Part shown: positions 1-7,500 of the stretch, piece by piece
How the letters are laid out: every line of letters starts with the position of its first letter
Position numbering within the stretch: the stretch's first letter is position 1
From: Bacillota bacterium
GTDB lineage: Bacteria > Bacillota > Clostridia > Lachnospirales > Lachnospiraceae
Assembly: GCA_023411215.1 (NCBI GenBank)
Contig: JAEYOY010000010.1
Coordinates: forward strand, 1 to 64,000
Length of the DNA: 64,000 bases
Direction of reading: 5' to 3'
Translations under genes and position numbers: made by a program
The notes under the pieces: model-generated
Databases searched by the model: none
Seen by the model: the letters and a program-made list of their open reading frames with translations, nothing else
What the model was told of the DNA's origin: nothing

Positions 1-2
1 GA

Positions 3-326
3 ACAAAGTTCACTGTAATTTATGCAGAGAATGATAACATGGCTCGTGGTGCTTGCGATGCTATGGATGCAGCAGGTATTACATATGGTAAGACCGGCGA
101 TGTAAAGGTTATCGCTTTTGATGCGAACAAGTGGGCTCTTGAGAAGGTGCTGGCTGGCCAGTTCAACCTTGATGTTGAGTGTAATCCTCTGCATGGACCT
201 CGTATTGTTAAGCTGATTAACTCTCTTGAGGCTGGTGAGACAGTAGCAAAGGATGCTTACGTTGATGAGGAAATGTTTGACACCACTACCATCACTCAGG
301 AAATTGTTGATGCACGCAGCTATTAA
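3..326 (+). CDS. ytfQ: Sugar ABC transporter substrate-binding protein, C-terminal part (YtfQ-type)
   Basis: The reading frame is open from the window edge, so only the last 107 or so residues are present; the ATG at 39 is internal. The visible part is the C-terminal lobe of a family-2 periplasmic-binding-protein fold. It contains a YAENDNMARGA stretch, typical of the sugar-contacting loop, and CNPLHGPRIV, which resembles the end of E. coli YtfQ, a galactofuranose binder. The next three genes are the matching ATPase and two permeases, which supports the assignment. The true ligand cannot be read from this fragment. A hairpin follows the stop codon, which would let the binding protein be made in excess of the membrane parts. 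Confidence 0.85.
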   Translation, partial: TKFTVIYAENDNMARGACDAMDAAGITYGKTGDVKVIAFDANKWALEKVLAGQFNLDVECNPLHGPRIVKLINSLEAGETVAKDAYVDEEMFDTTTITQEIVDARSY

Positions 327-699
327 TACTTGATGAAAAAGCATTTGCGAAGCGGATGGTTTTTCATACATGCTTTATTAAATGTCTATTAAGCTGACTT
401 TATGAAACACATGATATAAGAGTTTGCTAAGTGAAATGTTTGAATAGATATTTCATGATTGACTGCAAGGCTAGTATTCATGAGTAGAGTTAGTGATTAC
501 ATTGAAAATCTTATGGTTTTCAAGAAATAACAAGGTAAGATATTGATTATAATGCGCGGCGCCGAGTATGTGGATATTGTTCGCAGATTCCAGCACCGCG
601 CATTTGTCTAATCATAGAAATGGTAGAGAGATATCTAAATACATGATTCAAAAATGTCTGCTGAGCTGACATTTTAAAATATCGTACCTGAACGGAGGT
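327..699 (+). other. Structured 373-bp gap inside the sugar ABC operon
   Basis: No credible gene is seen here. Beyond the first hairpin, it holds a long-range stem from AATGCGCGG at 551-559 with CCGCGCATT at 596-604. An inverted repeat follows, AAAATGTC at 651-658 and GACATTTT at 668-675, just ahead of the ATPase gene. A degenerate copy of the latter stretch (AAATGTCTATTAAGCTGACTT) lies near 380-400. Structure between a binding-protein gene and its transporter genes often tunes expression ratios; that role is inferred here. Confidence 0.4.
333..367 (+). terminator. Hairpin after binding-protein gene (attenuator-like)
   Basis: Arms 333-344 and 356-367 (ATGAAAAAGCAT against ATGGTTTTTCAT) pair over 12 bp with one mismatch. 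The hairpin lies 7 bases after the stop codon and has no strong T-tract. It may reduce read-through or protect the upstream mRNA end. Confidence 0.45.
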
Positions 700-2229
700 T
701 TGAATATTATTAGTATGCAAGATAGAGTACTTACAATGCGAGGTATTACAAAGAATTTTCCCGGCGTACGAGCCTTACATAATGTGGATTTTACATTGCT
801 TGAAGGTGAAATTCACGCTTTAATGGGCGAAAACGGTGCTGGAAAATCCACATTAATTAAGGTATTAACCGGAGTATACACGAAGGATTCCGGAGAAATC
901 TGTATTAAAGGAATTAATAAGACGGTTCATATCAAGTCACCTCAGGAGGCTCAAAAGCTTGGAATAAGCACGGTGTATCAAGAAATTACATTGTGTCCGA
1001 ACCTAACGGTTGCTGAGAATCTGTTTATTGGAAGAAGTGATGATTTGTTCATCGATTGGAAGAAGAACAATAGCAGGGCGGATCGTATTCTAAAAGGTCT
1101 GGGGATACCGGCAAAAGCAACTCAGCAATTATCAAATTGCTCCATAGCGGTTCAACAAATGGTGGCAATTGCCCGTGCCGTGGATATGGACTGCAAGGTT
1201 TTGATACTTGATGAGCCCACCTCATCCCTTGATGAACAGGAAGTGGCTAAGCTGTTTGCACTGATGCGTGAACTTAAGGGAAGAGGGGTAGGAATCATAT
1301 TTGTCACTCATTTTCTGGATCAAGTTTACGCCTTGTGCGATAAGATTACAGTTTTGCGTAATGGCGAGCTTGTTGGAGAATATCAGATTAAAGATTTGCC
1401 CCGAGTAGAGCTGGTTGCCAAAATGATGGGTAAGGAGCTTGGCGAATTGGCTGACATACATAACGAAGTACAAGCTGACACCGATGACTCGAAAGAGGTA
1501 ATAATTGTAGCGGAAGAGCTTTCCAGCACTTCAGGTATTAAACCGTTTAATTTCACTGCATATAAGAGCGAGGTAACAGGCTTTGCAGGGCTGCTTGGCT
1601 CTGGACGTAGCGAGTGTGTACGTGCAATCTTTGGTGCAGATAAGGTCATCAAGGGCAAGTTGAGCATCAAAGGAGAGAATGTCAACATTACATCGCCAAT
1701 AAAAGCAATGAAGAAAGGAATCGGCTATCTATCCGAGGACCGAAAACGGGATGGGATTATTGGCGACTTATCAGTTCGTGAGAATATCATACTTGCGCTA
1801 CAGGTTATGAGAGGCTTCTTCAGGCCGTTCACTAAAGCTCAAGCACAAGCCTTTGCCGATGAGTATATCAGTCTACTTGGCATTAAAACCGCATCAGCGG
1901 ATACACCGATCAGTTCCTTATCCGGGGGTAATCAGCAAAAGGTTATTCTCGCCCGCTGGCTCCTTACTCATCCTGATTATCTAATACTTGACGAGCCGAC
2001 ACGCGGAATTGATATTGGAACGAAGGTTGAAATCCAAAAGCTGGTGCTAAAGCTTGCCTCTGAGGGTATGAGTATCACATTTATATCGTCCGAAATTGAG
2101 GAGATGCTGCGTACCTGTTCCAGACTGATTGTTATGCGCGACCTATATGTAGTTGGAGAGCTAAAGGGTGATGATATGACGCAGGATAAAATAATGTATA
2201 CCATAGCGGGGGGGAATAAGACAAAATGA
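700..2229 (+). CDS. ytfR: Sugar ABC transporter ATPase with two nucleotide-binding domains (YtfR-type)
   Basis: Energises uptake of a monosaccharide through the two permeases encoded downstream. It has the tandem ATPase layout of the RbsA/MglA/YtfR family and about the usual length (500-510 residues). Domain 1 has Walker A GENGAGKST at about residues 43-51 and Walker B LILDEPTSSLD. Its signature region reads SNCSIAVQQMVAIARA, degenerate as is normal for this family. Domain 2 carries LSGGNQQKV and LDEPTRGID, while its Walker A is the altered GLLGSGRSE, also normal. The start is uncertain: the GGAGG at 694-698 is only one base before the TTG at 700 and 16 bases before the ATG at 715. The gene overlaps the next by 4 bases. 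Confidence 0.9.
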   Translation: MNIISMQDRVLTMRGITKNFPGVRALHNVDFTLLEGEIHALMGENGAGKSTLIKVLTGVYTKDSGEICIKGINKTVHIKSPQEAQKLGISTVYQEITLCPNLTVAENLFIGRSDDLFIDWKKNNSRADRILKGLGIPAKATQQLSNCSIAVQQMVAIARAVDMDCKVLILDEPTSSLDEQEVAKLFALMRELKGRGVGIIFVTHFLDQVYALCDKITVLRNGELVGEYQIKDLPRVELVAKMMGKELGELADIHNEVQADTDDSKEVIIVAEELSSTSGIKPFNFTAYKSEVTGFAGLLGSGRSECVRAIFGADKVIKGKLSIKGENVNITSPIKAMKKGIGYLSEDRKRDGIIGDLSVRENIILALQVMRGFFRPFTKAQAQAFADEYISLLGIKTASADTPISSLSGGNQQKVILARWLLTHPDYLILDEPTRGIDIGTKVEIQKLVLKLASEGMSITFISSEIEEMLRTCSRLIVMRDLYVVGELKGDDMTQDKIMYTIAGGNKTK

Positions 2230-3332
2230 CCAGAGACAGTAACAAACTTAATACTGACGGTGTGACATCGGTTCTTAAAGCATTGATCAGACACAAATTG
2301 TTCATCCCTATTGCGTTTCTTACATTCCTTTTGTTAATTAATGTTTTCATTAATCCCGGATTTCTGAGAATTAGCTTGGGTAGAGACAGTACCGGTAATC
2401 CGGTTCTGATAGGAAATATAGTTAATATCTTGAACAATGCAACTGAACTTGTTATTCTTTCCATTGGAATGACCCTTGTTACGGCTGCTTCCAGAGGGCA
2501 GGATATCAGCGTAGGAGCAACAATTGCAATCGTCGGAGGAGTGATTATGCGGGTTCTGTGCGGTAACGAAACTCAGCCGACGCAGTTGCATGCACCAATC
2601 ATCTTAGCACTCTTACTTGGCTGCCTTGCCGGTATGGCTTGTGGTGCCTTTAACGGTATTCTGGTATCGAAATTTAACATACAGCCTATGGTTGCGACAC
2701 TCATCCTCTTCACAGCAGGCCGGTCCATTGGCTCTATGGCTATGGGTGGACTGAAACCTAAAGCAGCAGCGGCCTTCGGATATTACGGCAATTTTATTCC
2801 GGGATTTCCTGTTCCGACGCCATTACTTATTACGATTGTTGTCATTGCGGTAACATTCCTTGTACTGAAAAAAACGAATCTTGGTCTGTACACCCGGGCG
2901 GTTGGAATAAATGACAAATCCTCAAGCCTGAATGGTCTTAATCCTACACTGATTAAGTTTTTGACATTTGTTATTTTGGGTCTTTGTGTCGGTATCGCCG
3001 GTTTTGTCCAGTCAAGCAGAGTACAGACGGTAAATCCATACACAATAGTGCCAAGTATTGAGATGGATGTTATTTTGGCAGTCGCTCTTGGCGGCAACTC
3101 ACTCAGCGGCGGTAAATTCAATATGACGGGCTCCATTATCGGAGCCTATACCATTCAGACCTTAACCTCTATGTTGACCACACTTAATGTCAACACAAAT
3201 GCCGTTCCTGTCTTTAAGGCAGTAATAATTATTATACTTGTAGTCATACAAACACCGATTGTTAATAGCTTCTTCAGCAAAAAGGTCACTTTTTCCAAAT
3301 TGACTGCAGGCATTGGAAAGGAGCGTGGTTAG
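2226..3332 (+). CDS. ytfT: Sugar ABC transporter permease (YtfT-type)
   Basis: Integral membrane subunit of the sugar importer, BPD_transp_2 family (RbsC-like), 368 residues with about ten hydrophobic segments. A first segment lies at about residues 28-47. Recognisable landmarks are GMTLVTAASRGQDISVGA, the family's conserved region after the early helices, and EMDVILAVALGGNSLSGG near residue 280. The start ATG overlaps the stop of the ATPase gene as ATGA, so translation is probably coupled. A second permease follows at once. The pair of non-identical permeases is the YtfT/YjfF arrangement rather than the single permease of the ribose system. Confidence 0.9.
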   Translation: MTRDSNKLNTDGVTSVLKALIRHKLFIPIAFLTFLLLINVFINPGFLRISLGRDSTGNPVLIGNIVNILNNATELVILSIGMTLVTAASRGQDISVGATIAIVGGVIMRVLCGNETQPTQLHAPIILALLLGCLAGMACGAFNGILVSKFNIQPMVATLILFTAGRSIGSMAMGGLKPKAAAAFGYYGNFIPGFPVPTPLLITIVVIAVTFLVLKKTNLGLYTRAVGINDKSSSLNGLNPTLIKFLTFVILGLCVGIAGFVQSSRVQTVNPYTIVPSIEMDVILAVALGGNSLSGGKFNMTGSIIGAYTIQTLTSMLTTLNVNTNAVPVFKAVIIIILVVIQTPIVNSFFSKKVTFSKLTAGIGKERG

Positions 3333-3333
3333 T

Positions 3334-4401
3334 ATGTCATCCTTGAATAAAGCACAAGGTAATAACCATAGTGTAAGCTTTTGGAGCAAGCTGAAACGAG
3401 GAGAGTCGCTGACCGATACTGCTTTCTTGCTGACGATTACAGTATCATTGTTTATTGCAATCTATGCTCTCTCCATTCTATTTCTCGGAGATAAAGGCTT
3501 CAGTAAGATTCAGATGTTCTTTAATCTTTTCAACGAAAATGCTGCTTTGATTGTAATTGCTTGTGGGCTTTCAATTGTTATGATAACAGGCAGTATTGAT
3601 ATCTCTGTAGGCGGTTCTACCGCACTTATTTGCACGGCTTGCATCGTTTGTCTTAATAATTATGGCTTCAACTTCTATACTTCTCTCGCTCTGGCCTTGG
3701 CAATTGGTCTAGCATTTGGTGCGCTTCAAGGGTTTCTTGTCGCATATCTGGAAATGCAGCCCTTTATCGTAACCCTAGCGGGTATGTTCTTAGGTCGTGG
3801 TCTAGTAGCCCTGATAGAAGTGAATCAGATACAGGTCGATAATGAGGGTTTTGAGAAGCTGTCAGGCGCGCGGATACTGATTCCCTTTTTAGGCGATGTC
3901 AATAAGAAAGGTGTATTTATTCAATCGAAGCTGGAATACGGCGTTATCGTAGCGCTAATTATAGTCTGTTTGATGTTTTGGTTGCTTAAGAAGACAAAGC
4001 TCGGACGCAGCTTTTATGCTGTGGGGGGGAATTCACAAAGTGCTCTGATGCTTGGTATCAATGTCAAGAGGACAAAATTTTACGCCCATTTGCTGTGTGG
4101 CTTACTTGCTGGTATCGGCGGTTTTCTATATCTTTTCCACACGCGCTCCGGCTCGGTTCAGCAGGCAACGGGTCTCGAAATGGATGCGATCGCTGCATCA
4201 ATTATCGGAGGTACACTTCTTACCGGTGGTGTAGGTAATGTCTTTGGTACTCTATTTGGCGTATTGACAAGTGGAATTGTATTACTTGTCGTTACAGCAA
4301 TCGGTAGCCAAGACCCATGGTGGCCTCAGATCACCCGCGCTGCGATGCTCTGCTTCTTTATTGTACTTCAGAGTATTATTTGCTCACGAAAAAAACGCTA
4401 A
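3334..4401 (+). CDS. yjfF: Sugar ABC transporter permease (YjfF-type)
   Basis: Second membrane subunit of the same importer. It shows the family core CGLSIVMITGSIDISVGG and later EMDAIAASIIGGTLLTGGVG. I start it at the ATG one base after the upstream stop codon because AAGGAG at 3318-3323 lies 10 bases before it; an earlier in-frame TTG at 3313 is overlapped by that ribosome site. The protein ends in a short basic tail (CSRKKR), consistent with a cytoplasmic C-terminus. A strong hairpin terminator follows, marking the end of this operon. Confidence 0.9.
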   Translation: MSSLNKAQGNNHSVSFWSKLKRGESLTDTAFLLTITVSLFIAIYALSILFLGDKGFSKIQMFFNLFNENAALIVIACGLSIVMITGSIDISVGGSTALICTACIVCLNNYGFNFYTSLALALAIGLAFGALQGFLVAYLEMQPFIVTLAGMFLGRGLVALIEVNQIQVDNEGFEKLSGARILIPFLGDVNKKGVFIQSKLEYGVIVALIIVCLMFWLLKKTKLGRSFYAVGGNSQSALMLGINVKRTKFYAHLLCGLLAGIGGFLYLFHTRSGSVQQATGLEMDAIAASIIGGTLLTGGVGNVFGTLFGVLTSGIVLLVVTAIGSQDPWWPQITRAAMLCFFIVLQSIICSRKKR

Positions 4402-4431
4402 TCACATCTCTGTACGGGGGAATTTTGTTAT

Positions 4432-4471
4432 GACACCCAACCGATTCAAAATGATTCGGTTGGGTGTCTTT
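4432..4471 (+). terminator. Rho-independent terminator of the sugar ABC operon
   Basis: GACACCCAACCGA (4432-4444) pairs perfectly with TCGGTTGGGTGTC (4456-4468) around an 11-base loop, followed by TTT and AT-rich sequence. Confidence 0.9.
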
Positions 4472-4475
4472 AATT

Positions 4476-4515
4476 CATGACGATAGAAAGTACGCGAAGC
4501 GTGCTTTCTATCGTT
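4476..4515. repeat. Dispersed imperfect palindrome, copy 1
   Basis: A 40-base imperfect palindrome centred on CGCGAAGCG, with arms GATAGAAAGTACGC and GTGCTTTCTATC. It is identical at 35 of 40 positions to the copy at 55281. Related, more diverged copies lie at 7231, 13921 and 59725, always between genes. Confidence 0.75.
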
Positions 4516-4682
4516 TGCGCGTTAGTACAGTTTATATAGAAAAAAGGTATTATTTTGTCTCTTGCATGATACGAAATGAGTTACAGATAATGCATTCTCT
4601 GATTTTGAAGATGTTTAATTATTATTGGTATGATAAAATCATTGGCTGATAAAAAAAGGCCATGCTCTTATAAAATTTTATA

Positions 4683-4750
4683 TTGAAATATAAAAAAATG
4701 TGTATTATAATACTTAACGATAATAATTGTAGTGTTACACAACAGTTGTG
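4683..4750 (+). promoter_or_regulatory. Promoter and candidate MarR operator
   Basis: TTGAAA at 4683-4688 and TATAAT at 4706-4711 are separated by 17 bases, a near-consensus sigma-A promoter. The -10 lies inside a perfect 12-base palindrome, GTATTATAATAC (4702-4713). A second perfect palindrome, CACAACAGTTGTG (4738-4750), lies just downstream of the expected transcript start. MarR proteins usually bind such short palindromes and repress their own promoter, so autoregulation is likely but inferred. Confidence 0.65.
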
Positions 4751-4797
4751 AATGACAACAATAAACGAATTAGATAAATGTGGAAGGAGAAATTAAT

Positions 4798-5208
4798 ATG
4801 GATAATATGTCAATTCTAGTACGCTATTGCCGTTCATTCACAGAAAGAAGGCTGAGAGAATTTGATTTGTCTTTTGGAGAACAGATTATCATTATGTTCA
4901 TATCAACACATGAAAATGTTAACCAGGAAACAATTTCAAAAACATACATGATCGATAAAGGGATGGTAGCTAAAACTTTAGATAGGCTTGAGAAAAAGGG
5001 CCTTATTAAGAGAAGGCAGAATCCAAATAACAAAAGAGAGAATATTCTTTCACTACAACAAAAAGGTATCGATGTCTTTCATATAATGAGTGATATATTA
5101 GAAGAATGGAACACAATTCTTTATGAAGGAATAAGCAAGGAAGATATTGAGTGTTTGAAGCGCCTTACAGGTAAAATGGTGGAGAATGTTGCAAATTATT
5201 TGGATTAG
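4798..5208 (+). CDS. MarR-family transcriptional regulator
   Basis: A small winged-helix regulator of 136 residues, normal for the family. The DNA-binding helix region corresponds to NQETISKTYMIDKGMVAKTL, followed by DRLEKKGLIKRRQNPNNKRE, the classic MarR recognition helix and wing (LExxGLIxRxxxxxDxR pattern). I use the ATG at 4798 because AAGGAGA (4784-4790) is properly spaced; a GTG at 4780 lies upstream of that site. The MFS exporter gene begins 26 bases downstream, the usual pairing in which the regulator represses an exporter until a toxic ligand binds. Palindromes in its promoter are the likely target. Confidence 0.9.
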   Translation: MDNMSILVRYCRSFTERRLREFDLSFGEQIIIMFISTHENVNQETISKTYMIDKGMVAKTLDRLEKKGLIKRRQNPNNKRENILSLQQKGIDVFHIMSDILEEWNTILYEGISKEDIECLKRLTGKMVENVANYLD

Positions 5209-5234
5209 ACATTAGAAGGAGGGCGTTAATTAAG

Positions 5235-7229
5235 ATGAAGAACAAGAAATTAAATTTTGGCTTAATCATGGTGATATATCTGTTAGGCCTGTTTATGGGT
5301 GCGATTGATACTGGAATTGTAACACCTGCAAGACCTGTAATACAGAATGATTTAGGGGTAAATGAAAATACCGGTATATGGATGATAACTATTTATACCC
5401 TTGCTTATGCAGCAAGTATTCCGATTATGGGTAAACTGGCAGATAAGTATGGAAGAAAGTATATTTATTTAACCAGTATTATGTTGTTTGGTATAGGCTC
5501 TTTGTTCTGTGGTTTATCTCAAAGCTTTGGAAGCTTTTCAATATTACTTATTGCAAGAGTTGTACAGGCGATCGGAGGCGGTGGAATTCTTCCAATTGCT
5601 ACAGCTGAGTTCGGTACCACATTTCCAAAGGAAAAAAGAGGGCTTGCACTGGGAATGGTAGGTGGCGTATATGGATTGGCTAACATCTTTGGCGCATCAG
5701 CAGGCAGTGCCATCATTGATATATTTGGACAAAATAACTGGCAGTATATCTTTTATATCAATGTTCCAATCACTCTTTTCATCCTGATAGCAGGATTTAT
5801 CTCACTACCCAATACGAAGGAAGTTAATGTTAAGAAGATTGATTTCCCTGGAATTGCAACATTAACTTTAATGGTACTATCAATTCTATATGGACTTAAG
5901 AATATTGATTACTTTAATTTTGCAGCTACATTAAAAAGTACATCGGTATATCCATTTTTGATCATCTTCATCGTTTTGCTACCGATATTTCTATTCGTAG
6001 AAAAAAGAGCAGAAGATCCGATAATAAATATATCATATTTTAAAAACATAAAAATTATAATCACACTTTTTATCGCTTTTATCACCGGAATCATTATTAT
6101 GGGTATGATCTTTGTACCTCAGTTTGCTGAAAATTCATTGAAAATAGCAACTGGTAGCGGTGGATATTTTGTTATTATTTTAGGACTATTTGCAGGCTTG
6201 GGAGCTCCATTTTCAGGAAAACTGATTGATAAGTATGGAGCGAAAGTGGTACTTGGACTTGGGTTTATTGCGTCTATATCCGGCTCTGCATTTCTGATAT
6301 TCTATACTGCCGCACATCCAAGCTTATTTGCAGTAATCATCTGTTTGATTTTACTTGGTATTGGAATTGGCTTCACGATGGGAACGCCGATTAATTATAT
6401 GATGCTTGATAATACAAGAGTGGAAGAATCAAACTCAGCGCTTGCAACCGTTTCATTAATTCGATCCATTGGAACCGCCATTGCTCCGGCAATCATGATT
6501 GGGTTCATTTCGCATGCAGGAATGTCAGTACAAGGTGAAGTAATGAAGCTTCTGCCGAATGAGGTATCTGTTCCGCCATTACCATATGCCGAGGAACTGA
6601 CGGAGGAGTTCAATCAGTTAAAGGCAGATCCTTCGATGGCAGAGAAGTTGAAAGGGATTGAGATACCGGATTTAACTGCAATGGAGACCATGAAATTTGA
6701 TATGACTAGTACAGCCGGTAATTTTGAAATGTCTGAGGACATCATCGAGAAGTTAAAAGCCTCCGATGTTACAACCATCGCGGATACATCGAAAGAGATG
6801 GCTGATTATATGTTTGCGCAAATGACACCTGGAATTATTGCTAATATAAGCGGTGGAATTGATTCCGGAATCAATGGAATCAATGATTCTATATCAGAAA
6901 TGACTAAGGCAATGGATAAAATGCAAGCAATTCCATCAATGCAGGAAACAGTCGATCAGATGAACAAAGCAAAGTTAATGATGTCTGATACTGTGGATAA
7001 GATGAATACATTAAAAGAGGCACTTCCGGGAGCATTTGATACTGCAAAGACAAATTATTTGGCGGAGATTGACAACAGAAGGGATATAATTGAAAATGAA
7101 TTTCAAACTACGTTAAATAATGGATTTAAGCAAGTGTATTCTACAGTAGCGATTGCTTCGATATTAGCTATGATTGTGATGATGTTTTATAGGGAAGACA
7201 GGAAAAATAAAGGCAGTATAGCTAAGTAA
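5235..7229 (+). CDS. MFS drug exporter of the DHA2 (EmrB/QacA) type with a large extra loop
   Basis: Predicted proton-driven efflux pump with 14 membrane segments. The N-terminal half shows the family signatures LADKYGRK after helix 2 and ARVVQAIGGGGILPIATAEF in helices 4-5. The 664 residues are longer than the usual 480-520 because about 200 residues lie between the last two membrane helices (roughly residues 425-632). This insert is hydrophilic, rich in Met, Asp and Lys, and partly helical, with repeated SEMTKAMDKM/VDQMNKAK-like stretches suggesting coiled coil; topology would place it outside the cell. The gene follows the MarR gene with AGAAGGAGGG as ribosome site and probably shares its promoter. 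The substrate is unknown. Confidence 0.9.
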   Translation: MKNKKLNFGLIMVIYLLGLFMGAIDTGIVTPARPVIQNDLGVNENTGIWMITIYTLAYAASIPIMGKLADKYGRKYIYLTSIMLFGIGSLFCGLSQSFGSFSILLIARVVQAIGGGGILPIATAEFGTTFPKEKRGLALGMVGGVYGLANIFGASAGSAIIDIFGQNNWQYIFYINVPITLFILIAGFISLPNTKEVNVKKIDFPGIATLTLMVLSILYGLKNIDYFNFAATLKSTSVYPFLIIFIVLLPIFLFVEKRAEDPIINISYFKNIKIIITLFIAFITGIIIMGMIFVPQFAENSLKIATGSGGYFVIILGLFAGLGAPFSGKLIDKYGAKVVLGLGFIASISGSAFLIFYTAAHPSLFAVIICLILLGIGIGFTMGTPINYMMLDNTRVEESNSALATVSLIRSIGTAIAPAIMIGFISHAGMSVQGEVMKLLPNEVSVPPLPYAEELTEEFNQLKADPSMAEKLKGIEIPDLTAMETMKFDMTSTAGNFEMSEDIIEKLKASDVTTIADTSKEMADYMFAQMTPGIIANISGGIDSGINGINDSISEMTKAMDKMQAIPSMQETVDQMNKAKLMMSDTVDKMNTLKEALPGAFDTAKTNYLAEIDNRRDIIENEFQTTLNNGFKQVYSTVAIASILAMIVMMFYREDRKNKGSIAK

Positions 7230-7230
7230 T

Positions 7231-7262
7231 GATAGAGAATACGTTTCGTAATCCTCGTTTTT
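7231..7262. repeat. Dispersed imperfect palindrome, diverged copy 2
   Basis: GATAGAGAATACGTTTCGTA and the following bases match the copy at 13922-13953 at roughly 23 of 32 positions. It lies directly after the exporter stop codon. The match is clear by eye but weaker than that between copies 1 and 4. Confidence 0.45.
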
Positions 7263-7312
7263 AGTACAATAGATATTACGCTTAACGAGATTTCTATAAC
7301 AATATATAGAGA

Positions 7313-7358
7313 GCCCTCGATATGTGTCAATCAGGACATATCGTGGGCTTTATCTTTT
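7313..7358 (+). terminator. Terminator after the MFS exporter
   Basis: GCCCTCGATATGT (7313-7325) pairs with ACATATCGTGGGC (7336-7348) with one mismatch, followed by TTTATCTTTT. Confidence 0.8.
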
Positions 7359-7500
7359 CCTTCTTGATGATATTCTTACTAAATTACAATAAAAAGTATC
7401 TTGTTGGAGTACTAAGCCTTAATAGAGAAGACTGGTGAGGTATGAATGGGAAATGCAGATATAATTGAATTGATTGCGAGTGCTCTCTCAGATTACCCTT

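Noticed and set aside
4464..4649. 61-codon frame across the terminator and palindrome
   Set aside because: It lies on a terminator and a dispersed repeat, has low-complexity content and no ribosome site.
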